Shown piece after piece: positions 15,421 through 23,820 of a stretch of 64,000 nt of DNA. Source of the DNA: CAZMOK01 sp964567785 (GTDB lineage Bacteria > Bacteroidota > Bacteroidia > Bacteroidales > JAGOPY01); the NCBI GenBank assembly GCA_964567785.1, contig CAZMOK010000007.1, positions 8,974-72,973 on the forward strand, read 5' to 3'. The position numbers and the translations under genes are program-made. The notes beneath the pieces were generated by a model that was given only the letters and a program-made list of their open reading frames with translations, was not told where the DNA came from and ran no database searches. Positions within the stretch are counted from its first letter, which is position 1. Every line of letters starts with the position of its first letter.

Positions 15421-18146
15421 AAATACCATGCAGGCAGAATGCATGCAGATGATCTTTCTTCGAGTACGGAGCTGAAATCCCACAGCGATCGCTGCATTAT
15501 CTCCGATTCTTCTTCGTGGCAGTGCAGGCAACTGCCTACGAGCAGGATTTTTCGCTGTTCTGCAACGTTGAACGGGCGGGCCCCCGGCCTGGTAGCAGCC
15601 TGATCGGTCCTCCCGGTCATGAAGGGTATCCAGGCATCTTCCGGCAAACCATCCTCTTTTCTCGGTGCATATTTATTCCCGAAACTGAAAACACCCTTAC
15701 CCCCTTCAGTATTATAGACCAGTTCACCCCTGCCATAGCCAATTGCCAGGGGATCGAGGTGACATGATATGCAGCTCCTGGAGCCGGCTGAAGTTGTATG
15801 AGGGGATATCGGCGAATGGAGCCTTTTGAATATTTCCGGGGCTCCGGCTTGGCCGGGAAACCCGGATCTGTCTATTGTCAAGATCATTCCCGGTGTAAAA
15901 GTGCTTATTAACTTATTTTCTCCATCTTCGTCCAGCACACCGAGAACAGGTTCCCCGGCGAGGTATTTCCCGACAAATTCGATCCACTCGCCCTTTTTCT
16001 CCCTGTATTCCAACAGGTCGAAACCTGCGGCTTCCTTATCATATGCATTGTGGCATCCAATACATTGCGGTACCCACGATGAGTGGCATGAATTGCAATC
16101 CAGGTTTCTGTGGGCTTCTGTTTTTCCGCACACATCGGCAGGAGGATATAAGGGATAGATAGTATCATTGTTCTTTCCCCTGAGAAAGTATTCACTTTCT
16201 TTTACCACCGTGTTAACCATAGCCAACCCTGATGTTCTGCTCCTGATAAATAACCCGCCGGGTTTGTTGAATCCCCTGAGTGCGGCAATCTTTGCCGCTT
16301 CATAGTCAAGATAACCGGTTGTTACCACTTCAGGATCTCCATAAAAATGGCAGTCCTCACACCCTACCTTCACCTGCTCTTCCTTATGGTGATAGAGGTT
16401 TCCATCACCCATTAAACCAAAGGATATATGACAATCTATACATGACATCCCGGATTGATGGTGAACATCGGGGGGCATATCCACCATCACCCTGTAGTCG
16501 TCCAGGACCGTATAATCATGACCCGGTGGAAGTTTATCCGAGTCCATAAGAGATTCATGCAGTCCCATGTAGCTCAATGAGATCCTGCCCGACCTGCTGT
16601 GACAGCCAAAGCAGTGGTCGTCGCTGATGGCAACCGAAAGTGAAGGATGATGCCGGGGCGATTCCCCGGTTTTCAGCCAATTCTCCCGTTCCGCAAGGGA
16701 TTTGAGCGAATGCTCATCATAATTGAGGTGACAGGCATTGCAACCGCCACCTCTTGATAGCTGGCCAATGGGGCCGGGCTCTTCCTTGGGGTGGCCGAGA
16801 TGGCAATGCGCACAAAGATCCCGCAGGTGCTCGTCAGCGGGAGTGTGCCCTATTTCCTCAATATGTGAAAGAACTGAAAGTGACTCAGATTCATCAAACA
16901 CATACCGGTTTACACTTACCATCCCGCTAAGCGTTGTCATGATCGAATTATCCACCCTGGATGTTATTTCGGGATGGCAACCGGCAGTACCACAACTTCT
17001 TCGGGCATCTGCAAGGTTACCCGGAACAATGAGCATATCTTTATGGGCCCTTTCCTTATGCATGGTAAAAGGATCACCCCCATGGCAACTTGCACACCCA
17101 ATTGCAGAAGGATCGTGTGAAGTCGTAAGTCCTGTCATTCCTTCATGGCAAACCATACATCCCTCAAACCTTTCACCGGTCTTTTCTGTCAGTGAAATGC
17201 CGTCAGTATATTCCTCCGGAAAACTTGTATTGACGGGGTGATAAACAACTGAAAACAGATTACCGTTCTTCCCTGCCTGTAAAGACCAGGACCAGTCCTC
17301 ACCCCGGAAAAAGGAACCGATAAGTGTCAGTACAAGGTAAGCAAGTCCGATAATAAGCAAAGAACGTTTGAGTATCTTGTTAGGCCCCTGCCTTAATACC
17401 CTCACAAGGTAAAAAAGACCGAAAAGCAGAATAAACACCCACCAGATCTGCAACGGATTGGCCATCCAGTGAAGGATCTCCTGCAAACCTGTAAAATACC
17501 ATGGACCCTTGGTTGCGAGCTCATAGCCATCGTGCAGGGGCGCCCTGAAAAAGAAGGATATGATGATCAACAGGAAAAAAGCAATAAGAAACCTGAAAAG
17601 GTCGGGCCAGACCGATCTGACGTGTTCATAGGTGAAAGCAATAATTAAAATAGTTGCTGTGGCAATATGATGCACATAGATCAACTGGAAATCATCTTCG
17701 GTACCCAGTAATGAATAATCCAGGTAATATCCTATAAAGGGAATGCCTGAGAGCAATCCGGAAAAGATCCTCCTTGCCTGAAGGGCATCTGCATCCCCTT
17801 TGAGTATAAAACCTGACAGCATGGCAAAGAAAACAATGGCAATGGTAAGGGTAAGCCTTAACCAGACTCCGCCGCTGACATTTTCTTCGGTATTCTGAAA
17901 AAAATGATCAAAAATGTGGATTATGGTCAATATCAGAAAAGCCTGCGCACTCCAGAAGTGCAGGTTCCTGAAAAGGTTACCGGCAGGATTTTCTATAACC
18001 ATAAGGCTTAGTGAACCATACGGATCATCAACATCGTAGGGAATAGCCAGCAAAACACCTGATATTATACAAATGATCAGCGATGAGACTGCCATCCAAC
18101 CATAAGTATCGAATTTTATGAGCTTTGCTATTCTTTTCAGCTTCAT
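15411..18146 (-). CDS. Cytochrome b fused to a multiheme cytochrome c domain
   Basis: A 911-residue membrane protein. Residues 1-285 are a cytochrome b: helix B carries His63 and His77 (H-x13-H) and helix D carries His160 and His175 (H-x14-H), the four b-heme ligands. Three more helices follow (about 183-200, 233-252, 260-280). GPWYFTGLQEIL (214-225) stands where the Qo-site PEWY motif would be, with the Glu missing. The remaining ~600 residues hold eleven CxxCH sites (such as CMVCH 330, CASCH 351, CNSCH 684, CIGCH 695) plus one CX4CH (CGTAGCH, 385), so about 12 c-hemes. It overlaps the Rieske gene by 4 nt. Together they resemble a quinol-oxidising bc-type complex with a built-in multiheme exit wire. 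No separate cytochrome c gene is present. Confidence 0.88.
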   Translation of the reverse strand: MKLKRIAKLIKFDTYGWMAVSSLIICIISGVLLAIPYDVDDPYGSLSLMVIENPAGNLFRNLHFWSAQAFLILTIIHIFDHFFQNTEENVSGGVWLRLTLTIAIVFFAMLSGFILKGDADALQARRIFSGLLSGIPFIGYYLDYSLLGTEDDFQLIYVHHIATATILIIAFTYEHVRSVWPDLFRFLIAFFLLIIISFFFRAPLHDGYELATKGPWYFTGLQEILHWMANPLQIWWVFILLFGLFYLVRVLRQGPNKILKRSLLIIGLAYLVLTLIGSFFRGEDWSWSLQAGKNGNLFSVVYHPVNTSFPEEYTDGISLTEKTGERFEGCMVCHEGMTGLTTSHDPSAIGCASCHGGDPFTMHKERAHKDMLIVPGNLADARRSCGTAGCHPEITSRVDNSIMTTLSGMVSVNRYVFDESESLSVLSHIEEIGHTPADEHLRDLCAHCHLGHPKEEPGPIGQLSRGGGCNACHLNYDEHSLKSLAERENWLKTGESPRHHPSLSVAISDDHCFGCHSRSGRISLSYMGLHESLMDSDKLPPGHDYTVLDDYRVMVDMPPDVHHQSGMSCIDCHISFGLMGDGNLYHHKEEQVKVGCEDCHFYGDPEVVTTGYLDYEAAKIAALRGFNKPGGLFIRSRTSGLAMVNTVVKESEYFLRGKNNDTIYPLYPPADVCGKTEAHRNLDCNSCHSSWVPQCIGCHNAYDKEAAGFDLLEYREKKGEWIEFVGKYLAGEPVLGVLDEDGENKLISTFTPGMILTIDRSGFPGQAGAPEIFKRLHSPISPHTTSAGSRSCISCHLDPLAIGYGRGELVYNTEGGKGVFSFGNKYAPRKEDGLPEDAWIPFMTGRTDQAATRPGARPFNVAEQRKILLVGSCLHCHEEESEIMQRSLWDFSSVLEERSSACILPAWYFQD

Positions 18147-18550
18147 GAATAAAGCTTAACTATTATCTGGTTTCCACTTCGCGTGAATTCTAATTGTTTC
18201 AGGTTGTTTTCTGCCGGTCCTTTGAGCACATTGCCTGTTGAGGCCGAAAACCGTGAACCGTGGCAGGGACACACAAGAATATCATTGTGCTGTTTGGTGA
18301 TCCTGCAACCTAAATGTGTACATGTTGTCGACAGGATCTCTATCTTATCCTCTTTCCTGACCGTTATTATTTTACCTGAGAGGCCTGTACCTTGTGGAAT
18401 GGAATCTATGTTTATGCGCATGGTCAGATTTTCACGATGTGAAACGGTTTTACGGGCCATGAAAAACCAGGCGCCTGCTAAAGGGAGCATAAGCAAATAG
18501 CCCAGTGCCTTAATGAAATTTTTTCTCGATATTTCAGTTTTCCCTTTCAC
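18143..18550 (-). CDS. Rieske iron-sulfur protein of the cytochrome b/multiheme complex
   Basis: A 135-residue membrane-anchored Rieske protein. The 2Fe-2S ligands are Cys77 and His79 (CTHLGC) and Cys94 and His97 (CPCHGS); Cys82 and Cys96 can form the usual disulfide. One N-terminal membrane segment (about 15-31) follows SRKNFIK, a near-Tat motif with RK in place of RR, so Tat export is plausible and tatC is nearby. It passes electrons between quinol and the c-heme domain of the partner encoded by the overlapping downstream gene. It is first in its unit, and its promoter should lie in the 400-bp gap shared with the molybdoenzyme operon. Confidence 0.9.
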   Translation of the reverse strand: MKGKTEISRKNFIKALGYLLMLPLAGAWFFMARKTVSHRENLTMRINIDSIPQGTGLSGKIITVRKEDKIEILSTTCTHLGCRITKQHNDILVCPCHGSRFSASTGNVLKGPAENNLKQLEFTRSGNQIIVKLYS

Positions 18551-18950
18551 TTTCTTCTATCACAGAATAATAAACAGGTTAGGTCCTCATACATCTTCTC
18601 TTGACTGATAAATGCATGAAATCATTCTGGTTGTTGCCAGCAGACCGTTTTTTTTATGACTATTATCAATAACCATCAAAATACTGATTGACTGTTCTTT
18701 ACAACTATCCCCCGCAATTTAGAATTTGTCAAAATAATTTTATAAAGTATTGACTTTATGGATCTTGCAAAATGATAGTTCAATAATTTATATTAATTAC
18801 TATTTTAAATAGTTGATTCTCAATATTTTTACAATTAAACTTAAGATGCTTAAATATAGATAAAACTATATATTATTTTTAAATTTGTGCTGTTACAAAA
18901 ATAACAGATAATACACTACAAAACGGAATAATCCTTCAATATCAGAATAT
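18551..18950. other. 400-bp AT-rich divergent regulatory region
   Basis: No ORF of note between Rieske (minus) and the molybdoenzyme (plus). It contains a perfect palindrome ATAAAGT-N4-ACTTTAT (18742-18759) and, near the plus-strand gene, the -7 box/operator pair at 18880-18906. TATTTTTG on the minus strand (18903-18896), inside that operator, could also serve the Rieske unit, though 340 nt away. Confidence 0.5.
18880..18906 (+). promoter_or_regulatory. -7 box plus CRP-like operator of the molybdoenzyme operon
   Basis: TAAATTTG (18880-18887) matches TAnnTTTG exactly. After 3 nt comes the perfect palindrome TGTTACAAAAATAACA (18891-18906), placed over the expected transcription start, about 45-60 nt before the ATG. 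The identical 16-mer occurs at 50987-51002 upstream of nifJ. No -33 box is evident. Confidence 0.65.
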
Positions 18951-21185
18951 ATGGCTAACAGAAGGGATTTTATCAAAATATCGGCTCTTGGCGTTGGAGG
19001 AGCGGCCCTTGCTACAACATCCATGAATTGGGTATTGGGCTCTTCCTCCGGTGAAGAGGTGGAGAGTTCATTGCCAAAGCTTACCAGGTATCCTACCTAT
19101 TGTGAGGTCTGTTTCTGGAAATGTGCAGGGTGGACATATCTGGATGAACAGGGAAAAATAAAAAGCCTTTACGGAAATTATGATGATCCCCATTGTAACG
19201 GGCGTTTATGTCCGAGGGGCACAGGTGGTGTTGGAATGTACCATGATAAAGACAGGCTGAAGAGACCTCTTATCAGGGTTAAAAAAGACGGAAAACAAAC
19301 CTTCCGCGAAGCCTCCTGGGATGAAGCTCTCGGGCTGGTTGCCGAAAAGATGAAAGAGATAAAGGAAAAGTATGGTCCGGAATCAATGGCCGTATTCAAC
19401 CATGGGTCATCAGGGCATTTTTTTGGCCACCTCCTGAAGGCCTATGGTTCTTCGAACATTACAGCCCCTTCTTATGCACAATGCAGGGGGCCGAGGGAAG
19501 TTGGTTTTGCAACTACATTCGGGGCCGGTGTTGGTTCACCCGAACCAACAGATATAAGAGATACAAGGTGCCTTGTTCTTATTGGCTCACACATAGGTGA
19601 GAACATGCATAACGGACAGGTCCAGGAAATGTCAGATGCAATTGACAAAGGCGCTGCCATCATAACAGTGGACCCCAGGTATTCTACGGCTGCTTCAAAA
19701 TCAAAATTCTGGCTTCCGATAAAGCCTGCCACCGATATGGCGCTCCTGCTGGCCTGGATACACGTTTTGCTTTATGAAGAACTCTACGACAAAGAATACA
19801 TAGAACAATATGGTTTTGGTCTTGATCAGCTCAGGAAGCACGTTGAGAACATGACCCCTGAATGGGCTTATGGCATTACTACAATTAAACCAGAACTTAT
19901 AAGAGAAAGTGCACGGGAAATGGCTGACGCCTCACCCTCGGTGATCATTCACCCGGGAAGGCATGTGACATGGTATGGTGACGACACGCAGCGATCGAGA
20001 GCCATTGCAATCCTGAACGCCCTGCTTGGTTCCTGGGGACGCAGGGGTGGCTTTTATTTTAAGGAAGGTATAAGTGTACCGGAATATCCCCATCCCGAGT
20101 ACCCTAAACCAGAATGGTCATGGAAAGAGGTGCTCAATGGTAAATATCCTCTCGCAGGGCTGTCGGTTTCCAATGCACTTGTTGAAGCATCCTGCCCACC
20201 GGAAACTGAGCACCGGATTCACGGGTGGATCGTAACAGGGACAAACCTGCCCATGACAATGCCGAACAAGGAATCGCTAATGGAGGCCATTGATTCGCTC
20301 GACTTCCTGGCTGTTTGTGATACTATGCCGATGGAAATAGCCAGCTATGCAGATGTGGTCCTTCCCGAGTGCACCTATCTCGAAAGATACGACGAGTTGC
20401 GTAATTCCCCCCACAGGGAACCCTATCTTGCACTGAGGATGCCTGCCGCCGAACCAGCAGGCGACTCGAAACCGGCCTGGTGGATTGCCAAAAAAATAGG
20501 TGAAGAACTCGGACTGGACGATTACTTCAACTATGAAGATTATACTGAGGTTCTCGACTGGCAATTGAACAAGCTCGGCTCTTCACTTGAGGAAATGCAG
20601 AAAATTGGGATAAAGAAGTTCGATAGACAATCAGGTCCGCTTTATCTTGCTCCGGGCGAGAAGTACCGGTTCAACACGAATACGGGTAAGATTGAATTGT
20701 ATTCAACCGACCTGGCAAATCTTGGTTTTGACCCAATGCCTGTTTACACGCCACACCCTCAGCCACCTGCTGGTTTCTATCGCCTGATTTATGGCAGGGC
20801 GCCTATGCATACTTTCAGTCGTACGGCCAATAACCCTAACCTGACAGACCTTATGGAAGAAAATTCGGTTTGGGTAAATCCACGGGTTGCCGACCTGTGG
20901 GGCCTGAGAAAAGACCAGTATGTGTGGCTCAAGAATCAGGACGGTAAGGTTTCATACTTTCCCGTTAAAGTGAGGGTGACCGAACGTATAAGATGGGACT
21001 CTGTTTATATGGTCCATGGATTCGGTCATCGCATAAAGAAACTCAGCCGTGCTTATGGCAAGGGCACCAACGACTCCGACCTTATAACAAATGTTATGAC
21101 CGACCCGATAATGGGCGGAACGGGTATGAGAGGCAATTTCGTAACCTTTTTAACCGAAGAACCTGAAAAGGAGGATAGATCATGA
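18951..21185 (+). CDS. Molybdopterin (bis-MGD) oxidoreductase, polysulfide/thiosulfate reductase catalytic subunit-like
   Basis: A 744-residue DMSO-reductase-family catalytic subunit. It begins NRRDFIK, a Tat signal, followed by a hydrophobic stretch. Cys51, Cys54, Cys58 and Cys87 (CEVCFWKC...LCPRG) bind a 4Fe-4S cluster. Cys178 in SYAQCRGPRE stands at the position of the molybdenum ligand in PsrA/PhsA-type enzymes. The gene order A-B-C (this, four-cluster ferredoxin, NrfD) is that of polysulfide, thiosulfate or tetrathionate reductases. The YeeE transporters and rhodaneses behind it favour a sulfur substrate. Direction, reduction or oxidation, cannot be told from sequence. Closest function guess: PsrA/PhsA. 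Confidence 0.9.
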   Translation: MANRRDFIKISALGVGGAALATTSMNWVLGSSSGEEVESSLPKLTRYPTYCEVCFWKCAGWTYLDEQGKIKSLYGNYDDPHCNGRLCPRGTGGVGMYHDKDRLKRPLIRVKKDGKQTFREASWDEALGLVAEKMKEIKEKYGPESMAVFNHGSSGHFFGHLLKAYGSSNITAPSYAQCRGPREVGFATTFGAGVGSPEPTDIRDTRCLVLIGSHIGENMHNGQVQEMSDAIDKGAAIITVDPRYSTAASKSKFWLPIKPATDMALLLAWIHVLLYEELYDKEYIEQYGFGLDQLRKHVENMTPEWAYGITTIKPELIRESAREMADASPSVIIHPGRHVTWYGDDTQRSRAIAILNALLGSWGRRGGFYFKEGISVPEYPHPEYPKPEWSWKEVLNGKYPLAGLSVSNALVEASCPPETEHRIHGWIVTGTNLPMTMPNKESLMEAIDSLDFLAVCDTMPMEIASYADVVLPECTYLERYDELRNSPHREPYLALRMPAAEPAGDSKPAWWIAKKIGEELGLDDYFNYEDYTEVLDWQLNKLGSSLEEMQKIGIKKFDRQSGPLYLAPGEKYRFNTNTGKIELYSTDLANLGFDPMPVYTPHPQPPAGFYRLIYGRAPMHTFSRTANNPNLTDLMEENSVWVNPRVADLWGLRKDQYVWLKNQDGKVSYFPVKVRVTERIRWDSVYMVHGFGHRIKKLSRAYGKGTNDSDLITNVMTDPIMGGTGMRGNFVTFLTEEPEKEDRS

Positions 21186-21715
21186 GATACGCCATGGCAA
21201 TAGACACTAAGAAGTGCGTCGGTTGCAGCGACTGTGTTGTTGCTTGCCAGACCGAGAACAATGTGCCCATTGGTTACTGCCGTGACTGGGTTACCGAAAC
21301 CGTTGATGGCAGCTATCCGAACGTTGAAATAGAGCTTCGTTCAGAAAGATGCAATCACTGTGAAAATGCACCCTGCGTGAGATGCTGCCCTACGGGTGCC
21401 AGCCATATTGTAGACGGCGGAGTTGTACTTGTTACACCCAATGAATGTATTGGCTGCGGCGCCTGTATCCAATCATGCCCATATGATTCAAGATACTCAC
21501 ACCCGGAAGGGTATGTAGACAAATGTACATTTTGTAACCACAGGATCACTAAGGGCCAGAAGCCGGCATGCGTAGAGGTATGTCCGACTAAATGCATGTA
21601 TTTCGGCGACCTTGACGATCCGAACAGCGAAGTGTCAAACATCTTGAAAAACAGGAAATATAAAGTGCTTGCCCCGGAAGCAGGCACCATACCCCATGTA
21701 TATTTTTTAGTCTGA
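21182..21715 (+). CDS. Four-cluster ferredoxin subunit (PsrB/PhsB-like)
   Basis: A 177-residue electron-transfer subunit with sixteen cysteines in the DmsB/PsrB order: Cys12/15/18/22, Cys57/60/65/69, Cys89/92/95/99 and Cys115/118/130/134. These bind four 4Fe-4S clusters and link the molybdenum site to the membrane subunit. There is no signal peptide; partners of this kind travel with the Tat-borne catalytic subunit. The ATG overlaps the stop codon of the upstream gene (ATGA), and AGGAGG stands about 7 nt before it, so translation is coupled. Confidence 0.92.
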   Translation: MRYAMAIDTKKCVGCSDCVVACQTENNVPIGYCRDWVTETVDGSYPNVEIELRSERCNHCENAPCVRCCPTGASHIVDGGVVLVTPNECIGCGACIQSCPYDSRYSHPEGYVDKCTFCNHRITKGQKPACVEVCPTKCMYFGDLDDPNSEVSNILKNRKYKVLAPEAGTIPHVYFLV

Positions 21716-21728
21716 AAAAACTGATAAC

Positions 21729-22670
21729 ATGAGAGAAGAACTTTTTGTTAGCGGACGCGACATACCAAATATTGACCCCTATCTCAATATCTGGCACTGG
21801 CAGATACCGATATACCTCTTCCTTGGAGGCCTTGCAGCCGGTATCCTTTTCTTCGCCGCATTATACACGATCCTCGGGAAGGAAAAGGAAATGGCTACCA
21901 CAACAAAGTGGGCCCCTTTCATAGTTCCCGGTGCACTGGTAATAGGCTTGGTGATGCTCTTTCTCGACCTCAAGCACCAGTTATTCTTCTGGCAACTTTA
22001 CACGACGATCAGGCTGGAATCACCAATGTCATGGGGAGCCTGGGTGCTGATGCTGATCACACCTTTGTCAATGCTCTGGGTAGCCAGCTATATCAAAGAG
22101 GTAATACCTAATTGGAAATGGAAGTTCAGATTTATGGATCTACTTGAGGCCTGGGTTATAAGAAACAGGAAAGGCCTTGCATGGGTTATAATCGTTCTTG
22201 CAGTGATACTAGGCATTTACACCGGTATACTGCTCTCAGCCTTTAATGCCAGACCCCTCTGGAACACCTCCATACTTGGGCCACTGTTCCTTGTTTCAGG
22301 TATGTCAACAGGAGTGGCCACCATAATGTGGATGTCGAAAAACCACTACGAAAGAAAGGTAATGGGAAGGATAGACCTGATCCTTATCACTGTTGAATTG
22401 TTCTTCATTACACATCTGATAATGGGTTTTCTGGCTTCCTCAAGTGTGCAGATTGCAGCCGCTGAGCTTTTCCTTGGCGGACCCTTCACAGTATCATTCT
22501 GGGTGTTTGTGGTGATATTCGGCCTTGTGTTCCCGGCACTGCTGGAGGTTCTTGAGCTCGTGGGATACAGGATACCCGTTGCAATCCCTTCCCTTTTGAT
22601 CCTTTTCGGAGGGTTGGTCTTTAGGTTCATAATGGTTGAAGCAGGGCAGATAACAAGATATTTATATTAA
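21729..22670 (+). CDS. NrfD/PsrC-type membrane subunit
   Basis: A 313-residue integral membrane protein with about eight hydrophobic helices, starting WHWQIPIYLFLGGLAAGILF, the usual first helix of NrfD/PsrC proteins. It anchors the complex and exchanges electrons with the quinone pool. It follows the ferredoxin subunit by 13 nt and precedes the YeeE genes by 14 nt, all in one operon. The family carries no heme, so quinone binding is direct. Confidence 0.9.
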   Translation: MREELFVSGRDIPNIDPYLNIWHWQIPIYLFLGGLAAGILFFAALYTILGKEKEMATTTKWAPFIVPGALVIGLVMLFLDLKHQLFFWQLYTTIRLESPMSWGAWVLMLITPLSMLWVASYIKEVIPNWKWKFRFMDLLEAWVIRNRKGLAWVIIVLAVILGIYTGILLSAFNARPLWNTSILGPLFLVSGMSTGVATIMWMSKNHYERKVMGRIDLILITVELFFITHLIMGFLASSSVQIAAAELFLGGPFTVSFWVFVVIFGLVFPALLEVLELVGYRIPVAIPSLLILFGGLVFRFIMVEAGQITRYLY

Positions 22671-22684
22671 ATACTTAAAAGAAT

Positions 22685-23212
22685 ATGATTGATAAAAAGA
22701 GAGATGGCACAAAGTACATCAACCCATACCTGGGCGGTTTTTTGCTCGGGCTGGTACTGCTTGCCACTTTTTACGTAACAGGACGCGGACTGGGTGCCAG
22801 CGGGGCTGCCAAGAGCACTGTTGTGGCAGCCGTTCAGTCAGTGGCCCCCAAACATGCAGAAAAGTCGGATTACTACAGCATTTTCATCAGTGATGATTCA
22901 CATCCGCTCAACACCTGGCTCGTGTTCGAGGTACTTGGTATCTTTGCCGGTGCTTTTCTTTCAGGCGCACTGGCAGGGAGGCTCAGGGTAAAAACTGAAC
23001 ACTCACCAAAGATCACTTCCCGCCAGAGACTGCTCTATGCCTTTATAGGTGGTTCGCTATTTGGCATCGGCTCGCAACTTGCCAGGGGATGTACCAGCGG
23101 CGCAGCGCTTTCCGGAATGGCCGTGCTTTCGCTCGGTGGCTTCATTACTATGCTCAGCATCTTTGGGAGTGCCTTTATTTTTGCGTGGTTACTCAGAAAA
23201 ATCTGGATATAA
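22685..23212 (+). CDS. YeeE/YedE-family sulfur transporter, half-size protein 1
   Basis: A 175-residue membrane protein with the YeeE/YedE signature GGSLFGIGSQLARGCTSGAALSG (about 122-144), including the conserved Cys136. Full-length YeeE (TsuA) proteins take up thiosulfate through a line of cysteines. Here the family is split over two adjacent genes, as in the PmpA/PmpB type. A soluble loop at about 55-75 separates the first two helices. Its place after a sulfur-type molybdoenzyme suggests import of thiosulfate or another sulfur species (inference from family and context). Confidence 0.85.
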   Translation: MIDKKRDGTKYINPYLGGFLLGLVLLATFYVTGRGLGASGAAKSTVVAAVQSVAPKHAEKSDYYSIFISDDSHPLNTWLVFEVLGIFAGAFLSGALAGRLRVKTEHSPKITSRQRLLYAFIGGSLFGIGSQLARGCTSGAALSGMAVLSLGGFITMLSIFGSAFIFAWLLRKIWI

Positions 23213-23227
23213 TAAACTCTATATAAT

Positions 23228-23818
23228 ATGGGACCTTTAATTCCAAATGAAATAATAGATCCTGCCTGGAACAATGTGCTGGCCGTTTTGCTGGGCATGG
23301 CTTTCGGGTTTGTACTTGAAGCCTCAGGCTTCTCTTCCTCCCGGAAAATAATGGGGACTTTTTTCGGATACGACTTTGTGGTGCTCAGGGTTTTCTTCAC
23401 CGCTGCCATTACTGCTATGGTCGGCATCTTCTATTTTGATTACCTTGGTATACTCGACTTTTCCATGCTTTACATACACCCTACATACCTCACATCCGCC
23501 ATCATCGGTGGCATCGTAATGGGGCTCGGTTTTTCATTCGGGGGGTATTGCCCTGGGACAAGCTATTGTGCCGTAGCTATTGGAAAGATAGATGCCCTTG
23601 TTTTTTCTGTCGGGCTCTTCTTCGGTATATTTGTCTTCTCAGAAGTTTATCCGTTGATAGAAAACATGTACCTCAACAAATCACTTGGCCCCATAAAGGT
23701 CTTTGAATCAATAGGTATTTCAGGCGAACTCTTCATCTTTCTTCTGATCATTGCAGCTGTTGCCATTTTTGCAGTTACTTCTTATTTGCAGCAGCGGGTG
23801 AAAAAGGTTGAATATTAA
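23228..23818 (+). CDS. YeeE/YedE-family sulfur transporter, half-size protein 2
   Basis: A 196-residue membrane protein with about five helices and the second YeeE signature, GGIVMGLGFSFGGYCPGTSYC (94-114), with Cys108 and Cys114. It starts 15 nt after the first half gene and ends 2 nt before the next gene, so the two halves are surely made together and probably pair into one channel. The cysteines on the pore-lining hairpins are the residues expected to pass the sulfur substrate by S-S contacts. Confidence 0.85.
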   Translation: MGPLIPNEIIDPAWNNVLAVLLGMAFGFVLEASGFSSSRKIMGTFFGYDFVVLRVFFTAAITAMVGIFYFDYLGILDFSMLYIHPTYLTSAIIGGIVMGLGFSFGGYCPGTSYCAVAIGKIDALVFSVGLFFGIFVFSEVYPLIENMYLNKSLGPIKVFESIGISGELFIFLLIIAAVAIFAVTSYLQQRVKKVEY

Positions 23819-23820
23819 AA

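Noticed and set aside
16738..17241. 167-codon open frame on the plus strand, opposite the multiheme cytochrome gene
   Set aside because: It is the antisense shadow of a strongly supported gene with eleven CxxCH motifs; its translation is Pro/Ser-rich and has no family character.
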